Made by a program: the position numbers and the translations under genes. A DNA stretch of 64,000 bases, from NCBI GenBank assembly GCA_934100165.1, contig CAKOPN010000002.1, positions 124,001 through 188,000 of the forward strand, given 5' to 3'. The notes beneath the pieces were generated by a model. That model had not been told where the DNA came from and made no database searches. It saw only the letters and a list, made by a program, of their open reading frames with translations. This document shows, in pieces, positions 49,950 through 59,045 of this stretch (its first letter is position 1; each line of letters begins with the position of its first letter). Origin of the DNA: an uncultured Bacilli bacterium (lineage in GTDB: Bacteria; Bacillota_I; Bacilli_A; RF39; UBA660).

Positions 49950-51812
49950 ATGGAAAAAGTGAACAATATAAATATTCATGATTATTATAAAGAAGTATTA
50001 AAAGGGAAAGATTTGACAGTTCCTGCTATAAGAAGTTGGAAGCTTATAAAGGACAACAACCAATACAGAACGTCTAATATAGCAATTAGCGAAGATGGAA
50101 AAAATATATCTTATGATGAAATGTTTAGCAATTGGAATTCCGTAGCTAAAGCTTTTGCATCTTTAGGTATTGATAGTGCAAATAATTCAAGAGTTTTGGT
50201 TATGATGCCAAATGTAGCTCGAACTTGTGATATTGATTATGCATTAGATATGACTGGTGCTGTGTGTGATTTTATTGATCCGACAACATCAACTGATAAG
50301 ATGAAAAGATACATAGAAGATGAAAAAATAACTGATATTGTTTCTTTAGACTTGTTGTATGCAAAAACATTAAAAAAAGATACAGAAGAGTTACATTCTA
50401 AGTTTGGCATAAAAAATATAGTAGTCTGTTCTGATAAATTTATGAATTCTTTTATGCCACCACTTGTTAGAGCTTATTCATTGTTTAATGGGGTTACAAA
50501 CAGGCTCTCTGGAAATGTTGTTACATTAGATGACGTGATAAGAAATAGTAGATATACACAATTACAACCAGTTGAAAGTGGTTCTGATGAGCTGTCACTT
50601 ATTACGCATACTTCTGGTACTAGTACAGGCATTGGTAAACCAATTCCAATAACAGACTATAATCGTAATGCCTTGGTAAAACAACATGATTTAGTCGGAC
50701 TTGATTTTACACCTGGTATGAAAATGCTTCATTTTATTCCGTATTTTGCTGCATATGGGGCTGTTAATACAACTCATCTTGGCTTAAGTAAAGGTATGGA
50801 ACTTCAACAAATTCCACTTTTCCGTCCTGAAGATTTTTCAAAGTTATTATTAAAATACAAACCAAATATTGTACTTGCAAATACTCCAGCTTGGTTAAGT
50901 CTTTTAAAAGATGAGAATTTGAAAAACTGTGATTTGTCATTTTTGGAATGTGCTGTAAGTGGAGGAACTCCAACAAGTGTTAGTCAAGAAGAGGAAATTA
51001 ATGAATTTTTATTAAAACACGGTAGCAAATCAATTTTAAATAAAGGATACGGGCTATCTCAATTATGTGGTTGTGCTACTTATTCAATAGATGGATATAA
51101 TCATCTTCAGAGTATGGGGGTACCAATGCCACTGACTGATGTAAAAATACGTGATATTTCTACTAATAAAATAATAGATTCTAAAGAATATCCAATTGAA
51201 GGTGAAGCACTTATTTCAGCTCCAAATATGACTTCTGGTGTTCTAGATGGAAGAACTGTTGTAGAAACAATTGAATTAGATGGCAAAAAATATATTCCTA
51301 CACAAGATATTGTTCAAATGTCCAGTGATGGTACATTAAAATTTATCGATCGAAAAGATAGAATGTTTCCAAGATTTGATGCTTACAATGTATATCCTTT
51401 GCAAATAGAAGGATTATTATTATCACAAGATGAAGTAGCAAATTGTGTTATTGTTCCTTACTTTGATGATGAAAAAAGTGGTTCAATGCCAAAAGTTTAT
51501 ATTAAGTTAGCTGATGAATTTTCTGATATTGATAAAGAATCTTATATAAAAAATACTGTTGAGAGCTTATTTATCAGTAATAACGGTCACGATAATTATC
51601 AAGCCAATTTTAGAGATATTCCAAGACAGTGGGTATTTGTTGATAATATACCTAAAAATACAATGGGAAAGAATGATTATCACAATATCAAAGTAAATGG
51701 AATAGATGGTGATGGATATAAAGTAAATGTTAATGAGAACAATATGAATGTTTCTGGGATTGAAGTATCAAAAATGACAAAAGATAAAACTTTGAACAAA
51801 GTAATTAAATAA
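49950..51812 (+). CDS. AMP-dependent acyl-CoA synthetase/ligase family protein
   Basis: The 620-aa adenylate-forming enzyme has ITHTSGTSTGIGKPIP (ATP phosphate loop, near 226), NKGYGLSQLCG (A5 region), DIVQMSSDGTLKFIDRKDRM (A7/A8 hinge, near 460-480) and the catalytic Lys of PKNTMGKNDY near 570. Such enzymes activate a carboxylic acid as acyl-AMP and pass it to CoA or a carrier protein. The substrate is not readable; length and motif spacing are closest to fatty-acyl ligases. ATG 49950 follows AGAAGGGG. With the adjacent acyltransferase it may form an acyl-activation/acyl-transfer pair, though it has its own promoter. Confidence 0.82.
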   Translation: MEKVNNINIHDYYKEVLKGKDLTVPAIRSWKLIKDNNQYRTSNIAISEDGKNISYDEMFSNWNSVAKAFASLGIDSANNSRVLVMMPNVARTCDIDYALDMTGAVCDFIDPTTSTDKMKRYIEDEKITDIVSLDLLYAKTLKKDTEELHSKFGIKNIVVCSDKFMNSFMPPLVRAYSLFNGVTNRLSGNVVTLDDVIRNSRYTQLQPVESGSDELSLITHTSGTSTGIGKPIPITDYNRNALVKQHDLVGLDFTPGMKMLHFIPYFAAYGAVNTTHLGLSKGMELQQIPLFRPEDFSKLLLKYKPNIVLANTPAWLSLLKDENLKNCDLSFLECAVSGGTPTSVSQEEEINEFLLKHGSKSILNKGYGLSQLCGCATYSIDGYNHLQSMGVPMPLTDVKIRDISTNKIIDSKEYPIEGEALISAPNMTSGVLDGRTVVETIELDGKKYIPTQDIVQMSSDGTLKFIDRKDRMFPRFDAYNVYPLQIEGLLLSQDEVANCVIVPYFDDEKSGSMPKVYIKLADEFSDIDKESYIKNTVESLFISNNGHDNYQANFRDIPRQWVFVDNIPKNTMGKNDYHNIKVNGIDGDGYKVNVNENNMNVSGIEVSKMTKDKTLNKVIK

Positions 51813-51875
51813 TATTAAAAAAAAGCAAAAGTTATGATATGATGTATATGATAGTACGGTAGTGAGGTGGAAGTT

Positions 51876-54167
51876 ATGAATGGAACTATCTATCTAAATT
51901 TTTCTGGATTGTTATATACATTTTTAATAGCATTTTGCTTTTTTTCTAAGAAGCGTGTTAATAGCCATGAAACAAAAATATATTCAGGTTTACTTATAGT
52001 ATCAATATTGGAACTTGTTATTGGTCTTGTTTCAACATATTGTATATATTTTAATGTAAATTATATTTTTAAAGCTATATTTGGTAAATTATTTTTAATT
52101 GCAATGCTACTTTGGATATCGTTATTTACTTTATATATTATATATATATCTTCAACGATAGCTGTAAAAAAGCAAAATATTGCAGCTAAGGTGTTAAAGA
52201 TTTCTACGATTCTGTTTGCACTTTTAATAGTTTTTCTTAATTTAACTTATGTAAAAAATGGTTCTTTTATATATAGTGTTGGTGCTTCTCAAACTTCGTT
52301 ATATATTGCATCTCTTCTTGCAATTATTGTTATGACTATTTCTGGTATTAAAAATATACATCACATCAATAGAAAATATATACCGTTGTCATTGTTTATT
52401 TTAATAGGCAGTATACTTATGGTAATTCAATTTTTAATGCCAGAGGTATTTTTAATTGTACCATTCGAAGTTTTTATAACATCAGTTATGTATCATACAA
52501 TAGAGAATCCTGATATTAAGATGCTTGAAGAGCTTGAACTTGCTAAGAATCAAGCAGAACAGGCTAATCAAGCTAAAACAGATTTCCTATCAAGTATGTC
52601 ACATGAGATAAGAACACCATTAAATGCAATTGTTGGGTTTAGCGAAGAGATAACCACTTCTAAAACACTTAAAGAAGCTAAAGAAAATGCTAAAGATATC
52701 GTTGATGCTTCCAATACACTTTTAGATATAGTTAATGGAATTTTAGATATTTCAAAGATAGAGTCAGGAAAACTAGAGATAGTTAATTCAGCATACGATG
52801 CAAGAGGAACTTTAGAAAGTCTTGCTAAACTAATTAGACCAAGAATAGAAGAAAAAAATATTGAGTTTGAAGTATCAATTACTAAAAACTTACCAAGTAC
52901 GTTGTATGGTGATTATGCTAATCTAAAAAAAGTAGTAACAAATATACTTACTAATGCGGCTAAATATACAGATGAAGGAAAAATAGAATACAAAGTTAAC
53001 TGTATTACTAAAGATAACATCTGTAGACTAATTATTTCTGTTGAAGATACTGGTAAAGGTATTAAGAAAGAAAGTATAGATAAGTTATTTGATAAATTTG
53101 AAAGACTAGATGAAAAAAATACCACAATAGAAGGAACAGGACTAGGACTTGCAATTACAAAACAAATTGTTGAACTAATGGGTGGTAAAATAATAGTACA
53201 AAGTATTTATGGCAAAGGATCAAAATTTACTATAGTGTTAGATCAGAGAGTTGAAGAGGTAGAGCAGAAAGAAGAAAAAATAGAAGCTCAAGAAAAAGAA
53301 ATTGACTTAAAAGGTAAAAGGATTCTTGTAGTCGATGATAACAACTTGAATTTAAAAGTTGCAAGTAAAGTACTTGAAAAATATAATCCTACTATAGAAG
53401 TTGCTGATAGCGGATTTAAGACTATCGATAAAATTAAGAATAATGAAAAATTTGATTTAATCCTACTTGATGATATGATGCCTAAATTAAGCGGTGTAGA
53501 AACTTTTAAAGAACTTAAAAAAATAGAAGGCTTTAATATACCTGTTATCGCACTAACTGCAAATGCAATTTCTGGAATGAGAGAAAAATATATGGAGCAA
53601 GGTTTTACTGATTACTTATCTAAACCAATAAATAAAGTAGATCTTGAAATAGTACTAAGAAAACTTATGAATAATGAGATGGGTAATTCTGTTAAAACTT
53701 TAAAAGATGATAATACTGAACAAACTACTAAGGAAATTATTTCAGATAATACCAAAGTAGAAAGTACTTCCACTAGCGATGTAGAGGTTACTATCGAAGA
53801 TAATAATTCTAAAGATAACATTCTTCTTCAAAATGGAGTAGACTTAAAAACTTCGTTAGAACTTTTAGGTACTATGGATATGTATAATGATATACTTAAA
53901 GAATTTATCAAAGACATAGATAAAAAAGTTAAAAAATTAGAAGAGTTTAAAAACAACAAAGATATGGAAAACTATAAGATTTTAGTTCATTCGATTAAAA
54001 GTGATGCTAAATACCTTGGATTTAAAGATTTAGCAGAAAAAAGTTATGAACATGAAATGAAAAGTAAAGAAAATGATATAGAGTTTGTTAATAAAGACTT
54101 TGATAATCTAAAAGAAATATTATCCAAAGTTATTAACTTATCAAAAAAATATTTAAAAGAAGTATAA
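51876..54167 (+). CDS. Hybrid sensor histidine kinase with receiver and HPt domains
   Basis: The 763-aa protein has seven or so N-terminal membrane helices (about 1-215), a HisKA domain with His243 (MSHEIRTPLN), an HATPase_c domain (NILTNAAKY, VEDTGKGI, GTGLGLAI), a receiver domain with phospho-acceptor Asp532 (LILLDDMMPKLSG) and a C-terminal HPt domain with His705 (LVHSIKSDAKYLG). A Thr/Ser/Glu-rich linker lies between REC and HPt. The full His-Asp-His relay is present, but no final response regulator is encoded nearby, so the output is unknown. ATG 51876 fits GAGGTGG. A TGATATGAT (51835-51843) may be its extended -10. Confidence 0.92.
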   Translation: MNGTIYLNFSGLLYTFLIAFCFFSKKRVNSHETKIYSGLLIVSILELVIGLVSTYCIYFNVNYIFKAIFGKLFLIAMLLWISLFTLYIIYISSTIAVKKQNIAAKVLKISTILFALLIVFLNLTYVKNGSFIYSVGASQTSLYIASLLAIIVMTISGIKNIHHINRKYIPLSLFILIGSILMVIQFLMPEVFLIVPFEVFITSVMYHTIENPDIKMLEELELAKNQAEQANQAKTDFLSSMSHEIRTPLNAIVGFSEEITTSKTLKEAKENAKDIVDASNTLLDIVNGILDISKIESGKLEIVNSAYDARGTLESLAKLIRPRIEEKNIEFEVSITKNLPSTLYGDYANLKKVVTNILTNAAKYTDEGKIEYKVNCITKDNICRLIISVEDTGKGIKKESIDKLFDKFERLDEKNTTIEGTGLGLAITKQIVELMGGKIIVQSIYGKGSKFTIVLDQRVEEVEQKEEKIEAQEKEIDLKGKRILVVDDNNLNLKVASKVLEKYNPTIEVADSGFKTIDKIKNNEKFDLILLDDMMPKLSGVETFKELKKIEGFNIPVIALTANAISGMREKYMEQGFTDYLSKPINKVDLEIVLRKLMNNEMGNSVKTLKDDNTEQTTKEIISDNTKVESTSTSDVEVTIEDNNSKDNILLQNGVDLKTSLELLGTMDMYNDILKEFIKDIDKKVKKLEEFKNNKDMENYKILVHSIKSDAKYLGFKDLAEKSYEHEMKSKENDIEFVNKDFDNLKEILSKVINLSKKYLKEV

Positions 54168-54183
54168 AAGTACTTCTTTTTTT
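54155..54183 (+). terminator. Histidine kinase gene terminator
   Basis: AAAAGAAGTA / TACTTCTTTT with a 6-nt loop and T-run. Confidence 0.88.
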
Positions 54184-54210
54184 GTGAATCTCATATTCTT
54201 ATAATAACTT

Positions 54211-54239
54211 TTGCAAAAATAGTCTTCTTGTGTTAGAAT
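54211..54239 (+). promoter_or_regulatory. Promoter of the 3D-domain gene
   Basis: TTGCAA (54211-54216), 17 bp, TAGAAT (54234-54239) with an extended TGT. Confidence 0.6.
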
Positions 54240-54269
54240 AAAGGGCATTCACCAAAAAAAGGAGTATTT

Positions 54270-55154
54270 ATGAAAAAAAAGTATATAATGGTAGTTTCGC
54301 TTTTAGCTTTTATAGCACTTGTAGTGGGATTAACATGTTATATAGTTAATGATTATAATTACAAAATAGAAAAGAATAAAATAGCGGTTGCTAAGGAAAA
54401 AGTTGAATTAGCTAAAAGTACTAAAAGTACTGATGATATAAATGAAGCTAAGAAACTAATTGGTGAAGTTGATACAGAAGAAGTAAAAGAAGAGCTTACT
54501 ATATTTATTAGTAATCTTGAAGTGGATATTGAAAAAGAAAACATAAAAAATGAATTTATGAATTTACTTGATACCATTGAAAAAGAATACAATGAAACAT
54601 CATTAAATGAAGTAATTCAAAAGTTAGAATCAATTAAATATGAAGATGTTAAAAATTCTTTACTTGAAAAGTGTAATTCTGTAAGAGAAAAAATAAATGC
54701 TGAAAAAGAAAGAATTGCAAACTTATCATATGCTAATAGAATGAAAGAAATTGATGCTAAAGGTGTGATATCTACTCCAAAGGGAAATGCTGAGGTTCTT
54801 GAGGTTGTAACAGGTAAAGTTACTTCATATACTCCATACTGTAGTGATGGATGTCAAGGTTATACAGCATCTGGTAAATATGTAGGAAATGGCGACATAT
54901 ATCAATATGACCCAGAATATGGAATGGTCCATATAGTAGCAGGAGACAGATCTTATCCTTTTGGTACTATTGTTAAGTTAAAGAATTTAAATTATTTTGG
55001 TGAAGAAATATATGCGATAGTGCTAGATAGAGGAGGAGCAATAGGTAAAGATAGAAGAGTTTTATTTGACCTACTTTTTGCATCCGAAGATACTGCTAGA
55101 AATTTTGGTGTTGAGTATAATGTCGAATGTGAAATACTAAGATTTGGTTATTAA
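54270..55154 (+). CDS. Exported 3D-domain (double-psi barrel) cell-wall protein
   Basis: The 294-aa protein has an N-terminal membrane helix (about 5-25), a Lys/Glu-rich coiled-coil region (about 30-160) and a C-terminal 3D-type domain. Motifs are TSYTPYC, GYTASGKYV, PFGTIVKL and LDRGGAIGKDRRVLFDLLF, with Asp residues that could form the three-Asp site. The fold is that of the MltA/RlpA/YocH catalytic barrel, associated with peptidoglycan lytic activity. The Cys pair in YCSDGC may form a disulphide. Lytic activity is family inference. Confidence 0.8.
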   Translation: MKKKYIMVVSLLAFIALVVGLTCYIVNDYNYKIEKNKIAVAKEKVELAKSTKSTDDINEAKKLIGEVDTEEVKEELTIFISNLEVDIEKENIKNEFMNLLDTIEKEYNETSLNEVIQKLESIKYEDVKNSLLEKCNSVREKINAEKERIANLSYANRMKEIDAKGVISTPKGNAEVLEVVTGKVTSYTPYCSDGCQGYTASGKYVGNGDIYQYDPEYGMVHIVAGDRSYPFGTIVKLKNLNYFGEEIYAIVLDRGGAIGKDRRVLFDLLFASEDTARNFGVEYNVECEILRFGY

Positions 55155-55174
55155 GAAGGGGAACCTTCTTTTTT
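55153..55174 (+). terminator. 3D-domain gene terminator
   Basis: AAGAAGG-ggaa-CCTTCTT with a GGAA loop and six T. Confidence 0.85.
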
Positions 55175-55177
55175 GTT

Positions 55178-55206
55178 TAGACATAAAAATTGGTTTGTGC
55201 TAAAAT
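55178..55206 (+). promoter_or_regulatory. tex promoter
   Basis: TAGACA (55178-55183), 17 bp, TAAAAT (55201-55206) with an extended TGC. Confidence 0.5.
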
Positions 55207-55223
55207 TAAGTATGGAGGATGTT

Positions 55224-57368
55224 ATGAACGATTTAATAATTAAACAAATAGCAAACAATTTAAATATTAAAGAAAAACAGGTGGAAGTTGTATTATCTCT
55301 TCTAAGTGAAGGTAACACTATACCTTTTATTGCAAGATATAGAAAAGAAGCAACTGGGGCACTTGATGAAGAAGTAATAAGAAGTATAAATGAAGTATAT
55401 ACATATCAAGTTAATCTTATGAAGAGAAAAGAAGATGTTATAAGACTTATTGATGAAAAAGGACTTTTAACAGATGAATTAAAAGAACAAATCTTATCTT
55501 GTACTAAGCTTGTTGATGTTGAGGACTTATATAGACCCTATAAAGAAAAAAAGAAAACTAAGGCTACTGAAGCAATTGCTAATGGGCTTGAACCACTTAG
55601 TAAAACTATAATGGAATTTAGTGATATTGATATTTATAAAGAAGCAGAAAAATACTTGAATGAAAAAGTAAAAACGACAGAAGATGCTTTAACTGGTGCT
55701 AAATATATAATTGCGGAAAATGTAAGTGATAATGCCGAATATAGAAAAGAAATTAGAAGAATGACTTATCGTGATGGTATTGTAACATCAAAATTAAAGA
55801 AAAATGCTAAAGATGAATCTAAAACTTATGAGATGTATTATGATTTTAGTGAGAAAGTTAATAGAATTAAACCTCATAGAATACTTGCGTTAAACCGTGG
55901 AGAAAATGAAAATGTTTTAAGTGTATCAATTGATATTGATGAAGAAGAAATACTTAATTATATTGAAAATAAGGTTTTAAAAGGTAATAATGAGTGCACA
56001 CGTCTTGTTAAAGATGCAATTAAAGATAGTTATAAACGTTTAATTAAACCTAGTATTGAAAGAGAAATTAGAGCTATGTTAACAGAAGATGGAGAAAAAA
56101 GTGCAATTGAAAACTTTGCAGAAAATGTAGAGAATCTTCTTTTAACGCCACCTATAAAAGGACATGTTGTACTTGGATATGATCCTGCATTTAGAACTGG
56201 TTGTAAACTTGCAGTAATTGATGAAACCGGTAAACCTTTAAATATAAGTGTTATATATCCAACAGAACCACATAATAAAATAGAAGAAAGTAAAAAAATT
56301 GTACTTGATTTAATTGATAAATATAACATTGATATAATTGCTATAGGAAATGGTACGGCATCACGTGAATCTGAAGCATTTATTGCAGATACTATAAAAG
56401 ATGCTAAAAGAAAAGTTGAGTATGTAATTGTTAATGAAGCAGGTGCTAGTGTTTATTCAGCATCACCACTTGCTATAAAAGAGTTCCCTGATTTAACAGT
56501 AGAAAAAAGAAGTGCAATAAGTATTGGTAGAAGATTACAAGATGCTTTGTCAGAACTTGTTAAAATTGATCCAAAGAGTATTGGTGTTGGTTTATATCAA
56601 CATGATGTTACTCCTAAGAAACTTGATGATATGCTTTCGTTTGTAGTAACCAAAACAGTTAACAGTGTAGGAGTTAATATCAATACAGCTTCTTCATCAT
56701 TACTTTCTTATGTTTCTGGTATGAATAAGAAAGCAATTGATGCTATTCTTGAAGAAAGAAACAAAAATGGAAAGATAACATCTCGTGAAGAAATAAAGAA
56801 AATTAAGGGAGTAACACCAAAAGTATATGAGCAGTCAATTGGATTCATTAGAGTACTTGACGGTACAAATCCACTTGATAAAACTTCTATCCATCCAGAA
56901 AGTTACAAGGAAACAGAAACACTTTTAAAAAACTTGAATTTATCTAAAGAAGATATTGGTACAGAAAAACTTAAAGAATCTTTAAAAGATTTTGATATAA
57001 ATAAGTATTGTGAAGAATTAAAAATAGATAAGTATACTTTAACTGATATAGTTAATGATTTACAAAAACCAAATAGAGATCCAAGAGATGATATGCCAAG
57101 ACCAGTATTAAGAAAAGATATTTTACATATTGAAGATTTGAAAATTGGTACTAAACTTCAAGGTACAGTTAGAAATGTTGTAGACTTTGGTGTATTTATA
57201 GATATTGGATTACATAATGATGGTCTTGCACATATATCAAAACTTACTAATAGATATATTAAACATCCAAGTGAAGTTGTTAGTGTTGGGGATGTAGTGG
57301 ACTGCTATGTTACAGACATATCTTTGGAAAAAGAAAAAGTTTCTCTTAGCTTGGTAGAAGGAAAATAA
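55224..57368 (+). CDS. tex: Tex family S1 RNA-binding protein
   Basis: The 714-aa protein has the whole Tex architecture: N-terminal HTH-like region (PFIARYRKEATGALDEEVIR), central segment, YqgF/RNase H-like domain (VVLGYDPAFRTGCKLAVID), HhH module (NINTASSSLLSYVSGM, ITSREEIKKIKGV) and a C-terminal S1 domain (about 635-710: GTVRNVVDFGVFIDIG). Tex binds nucleic acid and affects transcription in several bacteria. ATG 55224 follows GGAGG; an in-frame ATG upstream lies in the promoter. Normal length. Confidence 0.95.
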   Translation: MNDLIIKQIANNLNIKEKQVEVVLSLLSEGNTIPFIARYRKEATGALDEEVIRSINEVYTYQVNLMKRKEDVIRLIDEKGLLTDELKEQILSCTKLVDVEDLYRPYKEKKKTKATEAIANGLEPLSKTIMEFSDIDIYKEAEKYLNEKVKTTEDALTGAKYIIAENVSDNAEYRKEIRRMTYRDGIVTSKLKKNAKDESKTYEMYYDFSEKVNRIKPHRILALNRGENENVLSVSIDIDEEEILNYIENKVLKGNNECTRLVKDAIKDSYKRLIKPSIEREIRAMLTEDGEKSAIENFAENVENLLLTPPIKGHVVLGYDPAFRTGCKLAVIDETGKPLNISVIYPTEPHNKIEESKKIVLDLIDKYNIDIIAIGNGTASRESEAFIADTIKDAKRKVEYVIVNEAGASVYSASPLAIKEFPDLTVEKRSAISIGRRLQDALSELVKIDPKSIGVGLYQHDVTPKKLDDMLSFVVTKTVNSVGVNINTASSSLLSYVSGMNKKAIDAILEERNKNGKITSREEIKKIKGVTPKVYEQSIGFIRVLDGTNPLDKTSIHPESYKETETLLKNLNLSKEDIGTEKLKESLKDFDINKYCEELKIDKYTLTDIVNDLQKPNRDPRDDMPRPVLRKDILHIEDLKIGTKLQGTVRNVVDFGVFIDIGLHNDGLAHISKLTNRYIKHPSEVVSVGDVVDCYVTDISLEKEKVSLSLVEGK

Positions 57369-57399
57369 AACTTAATTAAATATAAAGAAGTTGGTTTGG

Positions 57400-57825
57400 T
57401 TGGGTATTATAGTTAGTGGTTTTTCAAATATTGGAAAGAGTAGTCTTAAAAATTATAAAGATGTAAATTATATTGATTTTGATACTTGTTATTTTAATAA
57501 GATTGATAACTGGGTAAATGTTTATATTGAATGTGTTTTGGCGCTTAGTGAAAAATATGATTATGTATTTATTACTACATATGGTGATGTACTTCACGAA
57601 TTAAATAAGAGAAAAATCGAATATTATTTGGTTTACCCTAAAAGAGAACTTAAAGAAGAGTATAAAAAAAGAGCAATTTTAAGAGGTAGTGATAAAGAAT
57701 TTATAGATGGCTTCTTTGCAAATTGGGATAAACATATTGATGACTGTGAAAATCGTAGGTGTAATAATAAAATAGTCTTAAGTGAAAATCAATATTTAAG
57801 TGATGTAATATTTAAAATAAAATAA
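57400..57825 (+). CDS. Small P-loop kinase-like protein
   Basis: The 141-aa protein has a P-loop at its very N-terminus (GFSNIGKSS), a DFDTCYF segment after strand 2, and a basic stretch YPKRELKEEYKKRAILRG followed by FIDGFFANWDKHID. The layout resembles small nucleotide-kinase-like proteins from phages and Firmicutes with the same YP...LKEEY..R...RG pattern, whose substrate I do not know. TTG 57400 is preferred since AAGAAG (57385-57390) would be adjacent to TTG 57391; the P-loop then begins 6 residues in. It follows tex by 31 nt, so read-through from tex is likely. Confidence 0.65.
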   Translation: MGIIVSGFSNIGKSSLKNYKDVNYIDFDTCYFNKIDNWVNVYIECVLALSEKYDYVFITTYGDVLHELNKRKIEYYLVYPKRELKEEYKKRAILRGSDKEFIDGFFANWDKHIDDCENRRCNNKIVLSENQYLSDVIFKIK

Positions 57826-57826
57826 T

Positions 57827-57867
57827 AAAACCTATAAAGTAGTTTGTTACTTTATAGGTCTTTTTTT
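57827..57867. terminator. Bidirectional terminator between the P-loop gene and trpS
   Basis: ACCTATAAAGTA / TACTTTATAGGT perfect 12-bp stem; A/T runs on both sides serve both strands. Confidence 0.88.
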
Positions 57868-58876
57868 ATTTTTCATAATAATTTATCATAAGTGCTTTTT
57901 TTACATCTTTCATTGTTTCTTTTGCAACGCTTCTTGCATTTTCAGATCCTTTTAAAAGAATTTCATCAATTTCTTCAGGATGTTCTTCGTAGTATTTTCC
58001 TTTTTCTCTAAATGGTTCTAGGAATTTATTCATGTTGTTAATAAGTTCTTTCTTGCATGCAACACAACCACGTTTACCAAGTTTACATTCAGAACATATA
58101 GTATCTAAATTTTCACTACCTATAAGCTTGTGGTAGTAATAAACCATACATTTTTCTGGATCTGCTGGATCATCTTTTTTAATTTTGTTAGTATCTGTAA
58201 CAGCACTCATTATTTTTTTAGAAATAGTATCTTCATCATCTCTTAGATAAATTGCGTTTCCTAAACTTTTTCCCATCTTTTCATTACCATCAAGACCTTT
58301 AATTCTTGATACTTTACTTAGGTATGCTTCTGGTTCTTTTAAAGTTTCTCCATAAATGTTGTTAAATTTTCTAACTATTTCACGACACTGCTCTAAAAGG
58401 GGAAGCTGATCTTCTCCAACTGGAACAAGTTCACCTTTAAATGCAGTTATATCTGCAGCTTGGCTAACTGGGTATCCAACAAAACCATAAGTTACACCTT
58501 CACCAGTGTTTCCAAAAATAGCTTTTTTCTGTGCAATTTCTGTTTTTACTGTTGGATTTCTATAAAGTCTTGCCATTGTGACAAGGTTAGAATAGAAAAC
58601 TGTAAGTTCAGCAATTTCAGGAATCATTGATTGGATGAATATTGTTGATTTCTTAGGATCAATTCCTACTGCTAGAAGGTCTATTGCAATTTCTCTAACA
58701 TTTTCACGTACTTTTTTAGGATTATCAAAATTATCTGTTAATGCTTGTACATCTGCAATTTCAAAATAAGAATTATAATCATCTTGAAGTGTTGCCCAAT
58801 TTCTAACAGCCCCAAAATAATGCCCTAAATGTATTCTACCTGTTGGTCTTATACCTGTTAAAATTGTTTTTTTCAT
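57866..58876 (-). CDS. trpS: Tryptophanyl-tRNA synthetase
   Basis: The 336-aa class I synthetase has PTGRIHLGHYFGA (HIGH motif, about 11-20) and KMGKSLGN (KMSKS motif, about 200). A Cys cluster (CSECKLGKRGCVACK, about 265-280) looks like a zinc-binding site, seen in a subset of bacterial TrpRS. It charges tRNA-Trp. AAGGAAGTG precedes ATG on the minus strand, and TGTTAAAAT (minus) near 58899-58907 could be its extended -10. No T-box is present in the roughly 140 nt upstream. Confidence 0.95.
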   Translation of the reverse strand: MKKTILTGIRPTGRIHLGHYFGAVRNWATLQDDYNSYFEIADVQALTDNFDNPKKVRENVREIAIDLLAVGIDPKKSTIFIQSMIPEIAELTVFYSNLVTMARLYRNPTVKTEIAQKKAIFGNTGEGVTYGFVGYPVSQAADITAFKGELVPVGEDQLPLLEQCREIVRKFNNIYGETLKEPEAYLSKVSRIKGLDGNEKMGKSLGNAIYLRDDEDTISKKIMSAVTDTNKIKKDDPADPEKCMVYYYHKLIGSENLDTICSECKLGKRGCVACKKELINNMNKFLEPFREKGKYYEEHPEEIDEILLKGSENARSVAKETMKDVKKALMINYYEK

Positions 58877-59045
58877 ATATATTCACTTCCTTTAGAAACA
58901 TTTTAACATAAATAGGTTTACAAATAAATATAAGCTTTTGTATTTTACTAAATTTTGTGTAGCATTTTGTTAAAAATAAAAAATGAATTTAAAGTAAAGT
59001 GTATAAAATTATATTTTGTTGATGTATAATTATTATGGTGAGAGT
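58877..59045. other. Divergent promoter region between trpS and the deacetylase gene
   Basis: AT-rich 169-nt spacer. Minus-strand TGTTAAAAT and plus-strand TATAAT (59025-59030) are the likely -10 boxes; -35 boxes are unclear. Confidence 0.45.
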
